From positions 3,720,001 through 3,784,000 of the forward strand of contig NZ_VFOO01000001.1 of assembly GCF_006716115.1 (NCBI RefSeq): a stretch of DNA of 64,000 nt, read 5' to 3'. Shown here piece by piece: positions 8,345-15,192 of this stretch. The translations under genes and the position numbers were made by a program. Every line of letters starts with the position of its first letter. Positions within the stretch are counted from its first letter, which is position 1. Source of the stretch: Subtercola boreus. Its GTDB lineage: Bacteria; Actinomycetota; Actinomycetes; Actinomycetales; Microbacteriaceae. Under the pieces are notes generated by a model. That model saw nothing but the letters and a program-made list of their open reading frames with translations, searched no databases and was not told where the DNA came from.

Positions 8345-8812
8345 ATGAAAACAAAACGCCGCGCGCTCCTTGCAGCGCCTCTTGTGTCCCTCGTACTTCT
8401 CGCTCCCGCCGTGCTGCCCCAGGCTGCGGATGCGGCCACATTCACGAATGGCCAGTACTCCTGGTCAGCCACCTCGGGCTACTCCGAGTTCACCCCCGGT
8501 GACTTCACTCTCGAATCCGGGGATTCGAAGCTCGTCTTCCAGACCGACGGCAATCTCGTGCTCTACAACTGGGATGGCAAGCCGCGCTGGCAGTCAGGCA
8601 CCTACGGTCGCCACGCCGCCAAAGTGAGCTTCCAGAGCGACGGCAATGTGGTCGTCTATCGCGCGGACAACGTTCCGCTGTGGTCGTCGGGGCACGGTTT
8701 CTCGGGCCGTTCGGGCAAGTGGATCATGCAACTCACGGCAGTTGAGACCCCCGCCTTTGCCACCGAACTGAACTCCGAGACGGGTTCGCGTTCCTTCTGG
8801 AGAATTCCCTAG
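8345..8812 (+). CDS. Secreted bulb-type (GNA-like) lectin, copy 3 of 3
   Basis: 155 aa from the ATG at 8345. Signal peptide res. 1-30 (ending PQAADA). Intact lectin motifs QTDGNLVLY (66-74) and QSDGNVVVY (97-105), plus the family block KPRWQSGTYGRH and the terminal FWRIP. The mature sequence differs more from copies 1 and 2 in its N-terminal and C-terminal thirds, which might change sugar preference. It shares promoter and operator with copy 2. Nothing immunity-like or transporter-like is adjacent; the next gene reads on the other strand. Confidence 0.82.
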   Translation: MKTKRRALLAAPLVSLVLLAPAVLPQAADAATFTNGQYSWSATSGYSEFTPGDFTLESGDSKLVFQTDGNLVLYNWDGKPRWQSGTYGRHAAKVSFQSDGNVVVYRADNVPLWSSGHGFSGRSGKWIMQLTAVETPAFATELNSETGSRSFWRIP

Positions 8813-8887
8813 CAATAGGCGCAGGCGGGGCGTGGCGCTATCGAGCGGCCCGCGGGAGCGGGCGGGCGGGGGCGGGGCGGGAGGGCG

Positions 8888-9646
8888 TCAGCCCTCGACG
8901 GGGTCGGGGCTGAAGGAGCCCTGCCAGACGGCGTTCGAGCCGGACTCGCCGATCTGCACGACCTTGACGACGGTGCCGGTCGACACCACGAGGGCGACGA
9001 CGATGGCCGCGATCGAGACCGCGAGCGAAGCGGTACGGCCGGCCCGCGAGCGGGGCGGGGCAGTGGGACGGATGCCCGGGGTGGCCGGCTGGGTGCCGGC
9101 TGCCGGGGCGAACGGGTCGTCGCCGTGCAGCAGCACCGAGCCGTCGGCCGCGAGTGGGCCGTCAGTCCCTGCGATGCCCGGGTTTTGGAACCCGGCAGGG
9201 ACCGAGCCACCGGCGGCGGCTCGCCCCGGAGTTGCAGCCGCCGTGGCGTGTGCGGTGGCTGCCGAGCGCACGGCGTCCCCCGGAGCGGCCACGTGACGCT
9301 GCGGCGCCCCGGGCACCGTGCGCACGGCGGCGAACCAGCGGTACCAGACCCAGATCGCAGTCGCCACGACGAACTGGCCGACCGCCCACGGCAGGAGCGT
9401 ATCGCCGAGCGCGACGTGCGCCTGGATCAGGGGGGTCGAGTTCAGCCGTTCCTCGAGCCACTCGCCGGCGTTCGTCGCGAGGGGCACGCTGATGAGCCCG
9501 ATGAGGGCGACGACCGGGGTGATGACGCCGAGTTTCCGCCGGAACGCCGGCCAGACGGCACCGAGCACGGTCAGGAGGGCCGCGGCGGGCAGCACGATGA
9601 CGACGACGTGCACCAGCAGGATGTGGAGGGGGAGTCCGTTGAACAT
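8888..9646 (-). CDS. DUF2231-like integral membrane protein
   Basis: 252 aa. The N-terminal 115 residues form four hydrophobic segments beginning MFNGLPLHILLVHVVVIVLP, the pattern of the DUF2231 membrane family. An Ala/Pro/Gly-rich loop follows (about res. 120-205), then a final membrane segment (SLAVSIAAIVVALVVSTGTVV, about 205-228) and a short outside tail. It lies 58 bp downstream of the Rieske lipoprotein gene on the same strand and probably shares its ECF-type promoter. DUF2231 genes often sit beside Rieske or haem proteins, which hints at a small membrane redox unit. The function is not established. Confidence 0.72.
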   Translation of the reverse strand: MFNGLPLHILLVHVVVIVLPAAALLTVLGAVWPAFRRKLGVITPVVALIGLISVPLATNAGEWLEERLNSTPLIQAHVALGDTLLPWAVGQFVVATAIWVWYRWFAAVRTVPGAPQRHVAAPGDAVRSAATAHATAAATPGRAAAGGSVPAGFQNPGIAGTDGPLAADGSVLLHGDDPFAPAAGTQPATPGIRPTAPPRSRAGRTASLAVSIAAIVVALVVSTGTVVKVVQIGESGSNAVWQGSFSPDPVEG

Positions 9647-9704
9647 GGGCGGCAGCTTTCTGTCGGCGTGGGGTGGGGAGCCGGGAGTGTGGCGCGGTGG
9701 CGTG

Positions 9705-10205
9705 TCAGCCCGCGACGATGGTGTCGCCCGAGACCGTCAGAGAGACGGGGGTGAGGCCCTTCTGGGCGGGCCCCCTCGTCACGTCACCGGTCGCCAGTTC
9801 GAAGGTCGACCCGTGGCAGGGGCACGCGAAGTCCGTCTTCGCGAATGCCACGGCGCAGCCCTGGTGCGGGCAGACCGAGCTGAACGCGACCACGGTGCCG
9901 GCGGTGGGCTGCGCGACGAGGATCTCCTGGCCGTCGAACGTGACCGTCGTGGCCTGGCCGACCGGCACGTCGGCGAGCTTTGCGATCTCCGCCCCGCCCC
10001 CTGCAGCGGAACCGGATGCCGCACCGCTCGGTGCCGTCGCAGAACCGGTCGTCGACCCCGTGGCAGCGCTGCCGCCCGACGTCGACGCGCCGGAGTCCGC
10101 CCCGCCCGTGCTGCAGGCGGCCAGCAGAAGGGTGCCGGCACCGACCACTCCCGTGGTTCCGGCGGTGAGGATGACGCGGCGGGTGACGGTCTTGTTCTCG
10201 GTCAT
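9705..10205 (-). CDS. Tat-exported Rieske (2Fe-2S) lipoprotein
   Basis: 166 aa. The N-terminus combines a twin-arginine motif (TRRVIL, res. 8-13) with a lipobox (LLAAC, Cys near res. 30), so the folded iron-sulfur protein should be exported and lipid-anchored. A Ser/Ala/Gly linker (about 32-70) leads to a Rieske domain with both cluster motifs CPHQGC and CPCHGS, giving two Cys-His pairs. No cytochrome b or c gene is near, so it is not the bc1 Rieske subunit. Its promoter (TGAACC-N16-CGTA) matches that of the divergent sigma gene, so the ECF factor should control it. Electron partner unknown. Confidence 0.88.
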   Translation of the reverse strand: MTENKTVTRRVILTAGTTGVVGAGTLLLAACSTGGADSGASTSGGSAATGSTTGSATAPSGAASGSAAGGGAEIAKLADVPVGQATTVTFDGQEILVAQPTAGTVVAFSSVCPHQGCAVAFAKTDFACPCHGSTFELATGDVTRGPAQKGLTPVSLTVSGDTIVAG

Positions 10206-10261
10206 GATGCTCCTGTTCGTACTGCGAGACGAGGGTGACTTGAGATACTGCTACCCGTACC

Positions 10262-10321
10262 TACGAGAACGCCCGGCGATCGGTTCACCATCGGGTGAAC
10301 TTTTCTGAAGGTCATCTCGTA
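10262..10321. promoter_or_regulatory. Back-to-back ECF-sigma promoters (TGAACY-N16-CGTA on both strands)
   Basis: Plus strand: TGAACT (10296-10301), 16 bases, CGTA (10318-10321) driving the sigma gene. Minus strand: TGAACC (complement of 10282-10287), 16 bases, CGTA (complement of 10262-10265) driving the Rieske gene. The two -35 boxes form the arms of a perfect inverted repeat GTTCACC-ATCG-GGTGAAC (10283-10300). The pattern is close to the published SigL-type consensus of mycobacteria (TGAACC / CGT). Same motif, same spacing and opposite directions make an autoregulated divergent regulon likely. Confidence 0.75.
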
Positions 10322-10356
10322 TACAACAGTGCCAGAGGGAAACGGGAGGTGCGGCC

Positions 10357-10860
10357 ATGGACGACCAGGCCACTCTGCTCCGCGAACTCCACGACCAGCA
10401 CGCCCCCGCACTGCTGCGTTTCGTGGTGCGCCTGACGAACGACCGCCAGCTCGCGGAGGACGTGGTGCAGGAGACCCTGTTCCGTGCCTGGCGGAACCCC
10501 CGGGTGCTGCAGAACGCCGGCGTCTCCCCGCAGTCCTGGCTGTTCACCGTGGCGCGCAACCTCGTGATCGACGACTGGCGGAGCGCGCGGTCGCGCAACG
10601 AGATCGGCACCGACACCGTTCCGGAACGGGCATCCGCCGACCACACCGACCAGGTGCTCGAGGCGTGGCTGGTCTCCGAGGCGATCAGTGGGCTCTCCAC
10701 GCCGCACCGGGAGGTTCTCGTGCATTCGTTCTACGGCCAGAAGACGGTCGCCGAGATCGGTGCCCTCCTCGGCATCCCGGAGGGCACGGTGAAGTCGCGG
10801 TTGCACTATGCGCTCCGTGCGGTCAGGCTCTCCCTGCAGGAGAAGGGGGTGACGAGATGA
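10357..10860 (+). CDS. ECF RNA polymerase sigma factor (SigL/SigK-like)
   Basis: 167 aa with only regions sigma-2 and sigma-4, as in ECF factors. Sigma-2 spans about res. 10-75 (RFVVRLTNDRQLAEDVVQET, then WLFTVARNLVIDDWR); sigma-4 about 108-160 (LSTPHREVLVHSFYGQ, VAEIGALLGIPEGTVKSRLH). The ATG has a good ribosome site (GGGAGG). The gene overlaps the anti-sigma gene by ATGA. The regulon suggested by the sequence is itself plus the divergent Rieske/DUF2231 genes. The closest functional analogy I can offer is mycobacterial SigL with its zinc anti-sigma partner, by inference only. Confidence 0.93.
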   Translation: MDDQATLLRELHDQHAPALLRFVVRLTNDRQLAEDVVQETLFRAWRNPRVLQNAGVSPQSWLFTVARNLVIDDWRSARSRNEIGTDTVPERASADHTDQVLEAWLVSEAISGLSTPHREVLVHSFYGQKTVAEIGALLGIPEGTVKSRLHYALRAVRLSLQEKGVTR

Positions 10861-11630
10861 GTGCGAACGACGAAGGCTGGGCCGGTGGGGGTCGGGTCGA
10901 TGAGCCCAGCGATCGCTTCCGCGACTGGGATGCCGCGTACGTGCTCGGCTCCCTCACGCCGGCGGAGCGTCACGAGTACGAGCAGCACCTGGCTGGCTGC
11001 GCCGGATGTCGCGCGGCGCTCGCCGACCTCGCCGGCATGCCGGGCCTCCTCGCCACGGTGTCGCCCGCGGAGGCGCTCGGCCTTCTCGACGAACCGGTGA
11101 GGGCGACCCCGTCGCCCACGCTCCTGCCCGCTCTGATCGCCCGGGCCGGTCGCGCGCGTCGGCGCCGACGCCTGTTCCAGGCTGTGGGCGCCCTGGCGGT
11201 GGCGGCAGCGGTCGCGGTGGCCCTCGTGGTCTCGTTCCAGACGCAGTCGCCCTCCTCGGTGCAGTCGCTCCCCGGGTCGACGGCTCCGTCCGGGCAGTCG
11301 GCGGATGACCGGCTGACGTTCACGGCTGAAGTGCAGAGTCCGCTGAGCGCTGTCGCTGTGCTGGGCGAGGAGCCGTGGGGCACCCGCATCGACTGGACCT
11401 GCACCTACGAGGGCCAGGCCGGTGACGGCGTCGAACGGAACTACGCGATGCTGGTCACGGACCGCACCGGGCAGGCCACGCAGGTCGCGTCGTGGATGTC
11501 GGGCCCGGGTACGACCGCGACGCCGACCGCCACCACGAGCATCCGGCGGTCGGACATCGCGGCCGTCTCGATCGTCTCGGGTGAGACGGGCACGGTGCTG
11601 CTGCGGTCGGTGCTGAAGAACGCGGGCTGA
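10857..11630 (+). CDS. Membrane zinc-associated anti-sigma factor
   Basis: 257 aa from the ATG overlapping the sigma stop. The N-terminal cytoplasmic part has the ZAS signature H-x3-C-x2-C in HLAGCAGC (about res. 38-46), where zinc and thiols control sigma release. A positively charged stretch and one membrane helix follow (FQAVGALAVAAAVAVALVVSF, about 105-125), then a 130-residue outside domain of the anti-sigma-K C-terminal type (LTFTAEVQSPLSAVAVLGEEPWGTRIDW). Zinc-anti-sigma plus an exported Rieske target points to envelope redox stress as the cue (inference). Confidence 0.88.
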   Translation: MSANDEGWAGGGRVDEPSDRFRDWDAAYVLGSLTPAERHEYEQHLAGCAGCRAALADLAGMPGLLATVSPAEALGLLDEPVRATPSPTLLPALIARAGRARRRRRLFQAVGALAVAAAVAVALVVSFQTQSPSSVQSLPGSTAPSGQSADDRLTFTAEVQSPLSAVAVLGEEPWGTRIDWTCTYEGQAGDGVERNYAMLVTDRTGQATQVASWMSGPGTTATPTATTSIRRSDIAAVSIVSGETGTVLLRSVLKNAG

Positions 11631-11662
11631 AGAACGCGGGCGGAGGAACGCGGGCTGACGCC

Positions 11663-12259
11663 TCAGGCGGGTTCCGGCACCGGCCAGGCCACACCGTTCA
11701 CCACGGAGAGCGACCACCGGGCGGCGGCGTCGTCGTCCAGCAGGTGGCTGATGACGCAGTGCCCGGCGTTCGAGATCGATTCGATGGGCCCGCCGCTCAG
11801 CACAGAGAGGGTGAGCCGGATGAGCGTGCCGTGCGCCACGACGATGATGCGTGCCCCCGGGTTCCGGGCGACGACCCCGCGGAGTGCGATGGAGGCCCGT
11901 GCGGCGACCTCCTCCTCGGTCTCGGCCTCGAGGAATCCGCCCGGGATGCGGAGGGCACGGAGTTCGTCGCCGTCCTGCATGCCCTCGGCCCGGCCGTAGT
12001 GGCGCTCGACAAGCTCGGGGATCTGGCCGGTGACTTCGAGGCCGAGCTCGTGAGCGATGATCTCCGCGCTCTCCCGGGCGCGGGACAGCGGTGAGCACAC
12101 CACGAAATCCCACTCCTGGTCGCGGAGCAGCGCGGCCGTGGCCCGGACCTGTGCCCGGCCGGTGTCGTTCAGGGGAACATCCGATCGACCCTGGATGCGC
12201 CGCTCCGCGTTCCAGTCGGTTTCCCCGTGACGGACGAGCGCAAGAGTGGTGGCATTCAC
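11663..12259 (-). CDS. Histidine phosphatase (phosphoglycerate-mutase-like)
   Basis: 198 aa. It has the catalytic LVRHGETDWN (res. 8-17; phospho-accepting His11), the second phosphate-pocket Arg in SPLSRARESAE, a catalytic Glu region (ELVERHYGRAEG) and the second His in VVAHGTLIRL. Members include cofactor-dependent mutases and broad phosphatases. At about 200 aa with the EGM-type insertion it looks like a phosphatase (alpha-ribazole or sugar phosphate type) rather than a glycolytic mutase. The substrate cannot be predicted. It converges on the anti-sigma gene. Confidence 0.85.
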   Translation of the reverse strand: MNATTLALVRHGETDWNAERRIQGRSDVPLNDTGRAQVRATAALLRDQEWDFVVCSPLSRARESAEIIAHELGLEVTGQIPELVERHYGRAEGMQDGDELRALRIPGGFLEAETEEEVAARASIALRGVVARNPGARIIVVAHGTLIRLTLSVLSGGPIESISNAGHCVISHLLDDDAAARWSLSVVNGVAWPVPEPA

Positions 12260-12304
12260 CCACCCATTGTCCCACTTCTGGCGCGGACGGTGGAGGGCGT
12301 GGGC

Positions 12305-12463
12305 TCAGAAGAGGCCCCACTCGAGATCGTCCACGACCCGGCCGTACTCCGGGTCGTCGGTGAACGGGAACGCCTGGGCCAGGGGCCGCGCGCGGATCGT
12401 CGCCTGCTGCAGATCGTCGGAGCTCTCGGGGAGGTCGGCGGGTGGATCGGGTGTGGCGGACAC
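12305..12463 (-). CDS. Small acidic hypothetical protein
   Basis: A 52-aa reading frame beginning at a GTG with GGGGG seven to eleven bases upstream. The product is acidic with a proline-rich head (ATPDPPADLPESSDDLQQ) and a compact tail ending in FPFTDDPEYGRVVDDLEWGLF-like sequence. Amino-acid choice and third-position GC look coding. It fills most of an otherwise empty 333-bp gap between the phosphatase and GAF-ANTAR genes, read in the same direction as both. I do not recognise a family. Confidence 0.5.
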   Translation of the reverse strand: MSATPDPPADLPESSDDLQQATIRARPLAQAFPFTDDPEYGRVVDDLEWGLF

Positions 12464-12592
12464 AGTGCCCCCAGACGGCAGGCTCTTCGGATCCGGTCGG
12501 ATCCTGGCGGCCGGGGTCTGGGGCGCGCTTTCGCTAGAACGCTAACACCGGGCCGCCAGCAGGGCCAGTGGAGCCGAAGGCCTTGACGGGAG

Positions 12593-13306
12593 TCAGAGGA
12601 TGATGTCCCGGTTGACGACCTGCGCCGCCACCTGGCTGAGCGGGAGGCCCCGGGTTCGGGCGTGCGTGCGCAGGCGGGTGAACGCCTCATTCATGTCGAT
12701 CGAGCGCGACTGGGCGATCACGCCTTTCGCCTGCTCGATCACCACCCTGCTGTCGAGGGCGCGCTGCAGCTGCTCGCGGGCCACCTCGCTCTGGCGGAGC
12801 GTACGCTCGTGCACGATGCCGATCGTGGCCATGTCGGCCAGGGCCTGGGCGGCTGCCGCGTCTTCATGGTTCAGCGGGCCGGTGCTCTCACGGAACAGGT
12901 TGAGGGCCCCCATGGTGAAGCCCCGCAACCGGAGCGGAACGGCGTGCACCGACAGGAAGCCCTGCTCGAGCGCGCCTTCGCGGAAAACGTTCCACTCCGT
13001 GCGCATCTCGCGGATGTCCGGGATGGAGACGACCTTTCCTGTCTCGTAGCAGGTGACGCATGGGCCGAGGCCGGCACGCAGCTGCAGGATCTCGAGCAGC
13101 CTGCTGCGCTCACTCGTCGCGGCGACGACTTCGAGCACGTCGTCCTCGTCGGCGAGCAGCAGGCCGGCCGCGGCGGCATCCAGAACGGTGGCGCAGGTGT
13201 CGACGAGGTTCTGCAGCAGGTCGACGACGTCGTACCCGACCACGAGAGAGTCGGCCAGCGACACGAAGGTCGAGGCGAGGAGACCTTCCCGCGACGCATC
13301 CGTCAT
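12593..13306 (-). CDS. GAF-ANTAR domain RNA-binding regulator (second of pair)
   Basis: 237 aa. GAF sensor domain about res. 18-165 (contains CATVLDAAAAGLLLAD and a Cys pair GPCVTCYETG), then a C-terminal ANTAR domain about 170-232 (LQRALDSRVVIEQAKGVIAQ, AFTRLRTHARTRGLPLSQVA). ANTAR domains bind paired RNA hairpins and prevent transcription termination; the GAF part senses a small molecule or redox state. Its start overlaps the stop of the upstream paralogue by one base (TGATG), so the two are translated together. The Cys-x2-Cys in the GAF domain could be a redox or metal site. Confidence 0.85.
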   Translation of the reverse strand: MTDASREGLLASTFVSLADSLVVGYDVVDLLQNLVDTCATVLDAAAAGLLLADEDDVLEVVAATSERSRLLEILQLRAGLGPCVTCYETGKVVSIPDIREMRTEWNVFREGALEQGFLSVHAVPLRLRGFTMGALNLFRESTGPLNHEDAAAAQALADMATIGIVHERTLRQSEVAREQLQRALDSRVVIEQAKGVIAQSRSIDMNEAFTRLRTHARTRGLPLSQVAAQVVNRDIIL

Positions 13307-14043
13307 CAGCTCTCGGCTCCGAATGCTCCGGGAGAGAAGTCGAGCCGACGGGAGACGACATCATGCGCGACGTCGCGGACGGTGCGCCCCGACGCGAAGG
13401 CGTGCGCCCGCAGCAGGAGCAGGGCATCCGGCGCCGGCACGTCGAGCTGGGCGATGATCATCCCCGTCGCCTGGTGCACCTGCTTGCGGGAGAACCCGGG
13501 GCTCGGGTCGCCATCGACCTCGAAGGCCTTCGGCGAGTCGTCGGCCAACACCCGGCGGAGCACCTGCCAGGCCGCCAGGCGAGCGAGGGCGGAGACATCG
13601 GCGACCTCGGTCTCGGACAGGCCGCGGGGTGTGCTCGAGTACAGATCGACCGAACCGACCTCCAGTTCCCCGAGCGAGAGCGGGAAGGCGAAAAGCGCTC
13701 CGATGTCGAACTCGCGGAGGGCCTCCATGAAGGCCGGCCAGCTGGGTCGGGGTTCGGTGGCGACATCCGCGTGGATGACCGGCCGACCGGTCGCGAGGGC
13801 GTCCCAGCACGGCCCCTCGCCGAGATCGATCTGCAGTTCGTCGATGCGTGCGACGGCCTCGTCGCTGGCGCAGATCGTGGCTACCCCCAGGCCGCTGCCG
13901 ATCGTCGAGATGGCGGCACCGGTGACCGGGAGCACGCGGAGGAATGGCCGGCACAGGCTCTTCAGCCCGCCGTGCTCATCCCGCCCCTCATGTGCCGTCG
14001 AGATCTCCCGCAGGGCGTCTTCGAAGACTGTACGCTCGACCAT
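13306..14043 (-). CDS. GAF-ANTAR domain RNA-binding regulator (first of pair)
   Basis: 245 aa with the same layout as its downstream neighbour: GAF about res. 25-165 (AAISTIGSGLGVATICASDE; LGEGPCWDALATGRP) and ANTAR about 180-240 (RKQVHQATGMIIAQLDVPAPDALLLLRAHA). Identity to the second copy is modest, so the duplication is old or each was acquired separately. ANTAR proteins usually act as dimers, and the overlapping genes make a heterodimer possible. No obvious terminator-linked target hairpin was identified nearby. Confidence 0.84.
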   Translation of the reverse strand: MVERTVFEDALREISTAHEGRDEHGGLKSLCRPFLRVLPVTGAAISTIGSGLGVATICASDEAVARIDELQIDLGEGPCWDALATGRPVIHADVATEPRPSWPAFMEALREFDIGALFAFPLSLGELEVGSVDLYSSTPRGLSETEVADVSALARLAAWQVLRRVLADDSPKAFEVDGDPSPGFSRKQVHQATGMIIAQLDVPAPDALLLLRAHAFASGRTVRDVAHDVVSRRLDFSPGAFGAES

Positions 14044-14203
14044 CGCTCCCCATCGGCCTGACGCGGTGCCGGGCGCCCGCTTTCCCCCCAGCGTACTCCG
14101 CAGCTAGTCTGGAGTCCTACGAGGCATCCGAGGTCGTCTGGCGTCAGGCGGCAGCCGTCTCGGACCCCCGTCCACACCAGAAGCACAGCCAGAGGGAGAC
14201 CCC

Positions 14204-14308
14204 ATGCCAGAACTCTTGATCGGGCTGCTCGCCTTCATCACCGTGGGAACCGGCATCGTCGGTATCGCGGCCGGGATCGCGATGTTCAAGTCGCCCTACC
14301 GCCACTGA
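14204..14308 (+). CDS. 34-aa single-span membrane protein
   Basis: The product has one hydrophobic helix (LLIGLLAFITVGTGIVGIAA) and a basic tail ending KSPYRH. The ATG follows a strong purine-rich ribosome site (AGAGGGAGA, 14191-14199) at five bases, the best argument that it is translated. The stop lies 20 bases before the GTG start of the methyltransferase gene, so the two may be coupled. The length, single span and charged tail resemble small regulatory or chaperone-like membrane peptides. The family is not recognised. Confidence 0.65.
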   Translation: MPELLIGLLAFITVGTGIVGIAAGIAMFKSPYRH

Positions 14309-14328
14309 GCGACCAGCTTCCCGCGCTC

Positions 14329-15135
14329 GTGGCGCGGCTGAGGGCCGCGGGGTGCGTCTTCGCCGAAGACGAGGCCGCCCTCCTCCTGGCTGAGGCGCGG
14401 GATGCCGACGATCTCGAGGCGATGGTGAGCCGCCGGGTGGAGGGCGATCCGCTCGAGCACATCCTCGGCTGGGCCGAGTTCGCGGGGCTCCGGGTGCGGG
14501 TGGATGACCGGGTCTTCGTTCCGCGCCGGCGAACCGGTTTTCTGGCCGCGCTCGCGGTATCGGCGGCGGAGGCGGTGGGTGCGGTTCGCGGCACGGCACC
14601 CACCGTGCTCGACCTCTGCTGCGGATCCGGCGCCATCGCGCTCGTCGTGCAGACGCGCCTCCCGGGCGCGCTGGTGTTCGCGGCCGATCTCGATCCCGCA
14701 GCCGTGCGAAGCGCGCGCCGGAACCTCGCCCGCCCCGACCGGGTGTTCGAGGGGGACCTGTTCGAGCCGATCCCCCCGGAGCTGGCGGGGCGCTTCGATG
14801 TCATCGCCGCGAACACGCCCTACGTTCCCACCGAGGCGCTGGCGCTGATGCCGCCCGAGGCACGCCTGCACGAGGCGCGGCTCGCGCTCGACGGGGGCGG
14901 TGACGGGCTCGACGTGCAACGGCGCGTCGCCGCGGACGCCGCCCACTGGCTCGCGCCGGGAGGGCGGTTGCTGGTGGAGGTGAATGCGGCGCAGGTGCCG
15001 GAGGCCATCCGCATCTTCACGGCTGCCGGGCTCGACGCTCACGCGGAGAGTTCGGAGGAATTCGAGATCACCGTGGTGGTCGGTAGACTTTCGGACAGTA
15101 TTTTGCAACACTTCTCAGTGACCACCGCTTTCTGA
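14329..15135 (+). CDS. PrmC/HemK-like protein-glutamine methyltransferase
   Basis: 268 aa, SAM-dependent class I methyltransferase of the PrmC-related group. SAM-binding motif I is VLDLCCGSGAIALV (about res. 93-106), followed by FAADLDPAAV. The catalytic tetrapeptide reads NTPY (AANTPYVPT, about res. 164-172) instead of the NPPY of release-factor methyltransferase PrmC. The N-terminal helical domain (CVFAEDEAALLLAEA) is shorter than in PrmC. The GTG at 14329 is the only reasonable start after the preceding stop. Substrate is likely a protein Gln or Asn but not necessarily a release factor. Confidence 0.78.
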   Translation: MARLRAAGCVFAEDEAALLLAEARDADDLEAMVSRRVEGDPLEHILGWAEFAGLRVRVDDRVFVPRRRTGFLAALAVSAAEAVGAVRGTAPTVLDLCCGSGAIALVVQTRLPGALVFAADLDPAAVRSARRNLARPDRVFEGDLFEPIPPELAGRFDVIAANTPYVPTEALALMPPEARLHEARLALDGGGDGLDVQRRVAADAAHWLAPGGRLLVEVNAAQVPEAIRIFTAAGLDAHAESSEEFEITVVVGRLSDSILQHFSVTTAF

Positions 15136-15192
15136 GAGACTCCTCAGGCAGCTTCCCGGTCGCACATGAATCAACAAGGAAGTTGGTCTCGG

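Noticed and set aside
9705-10205. Rieske subunit of a cytochrome bc1 complex
   Set aside because: Too short, lipoprotein-type signal with Ser/Ala linker, and no cytochrome b or c1 gene nearby.
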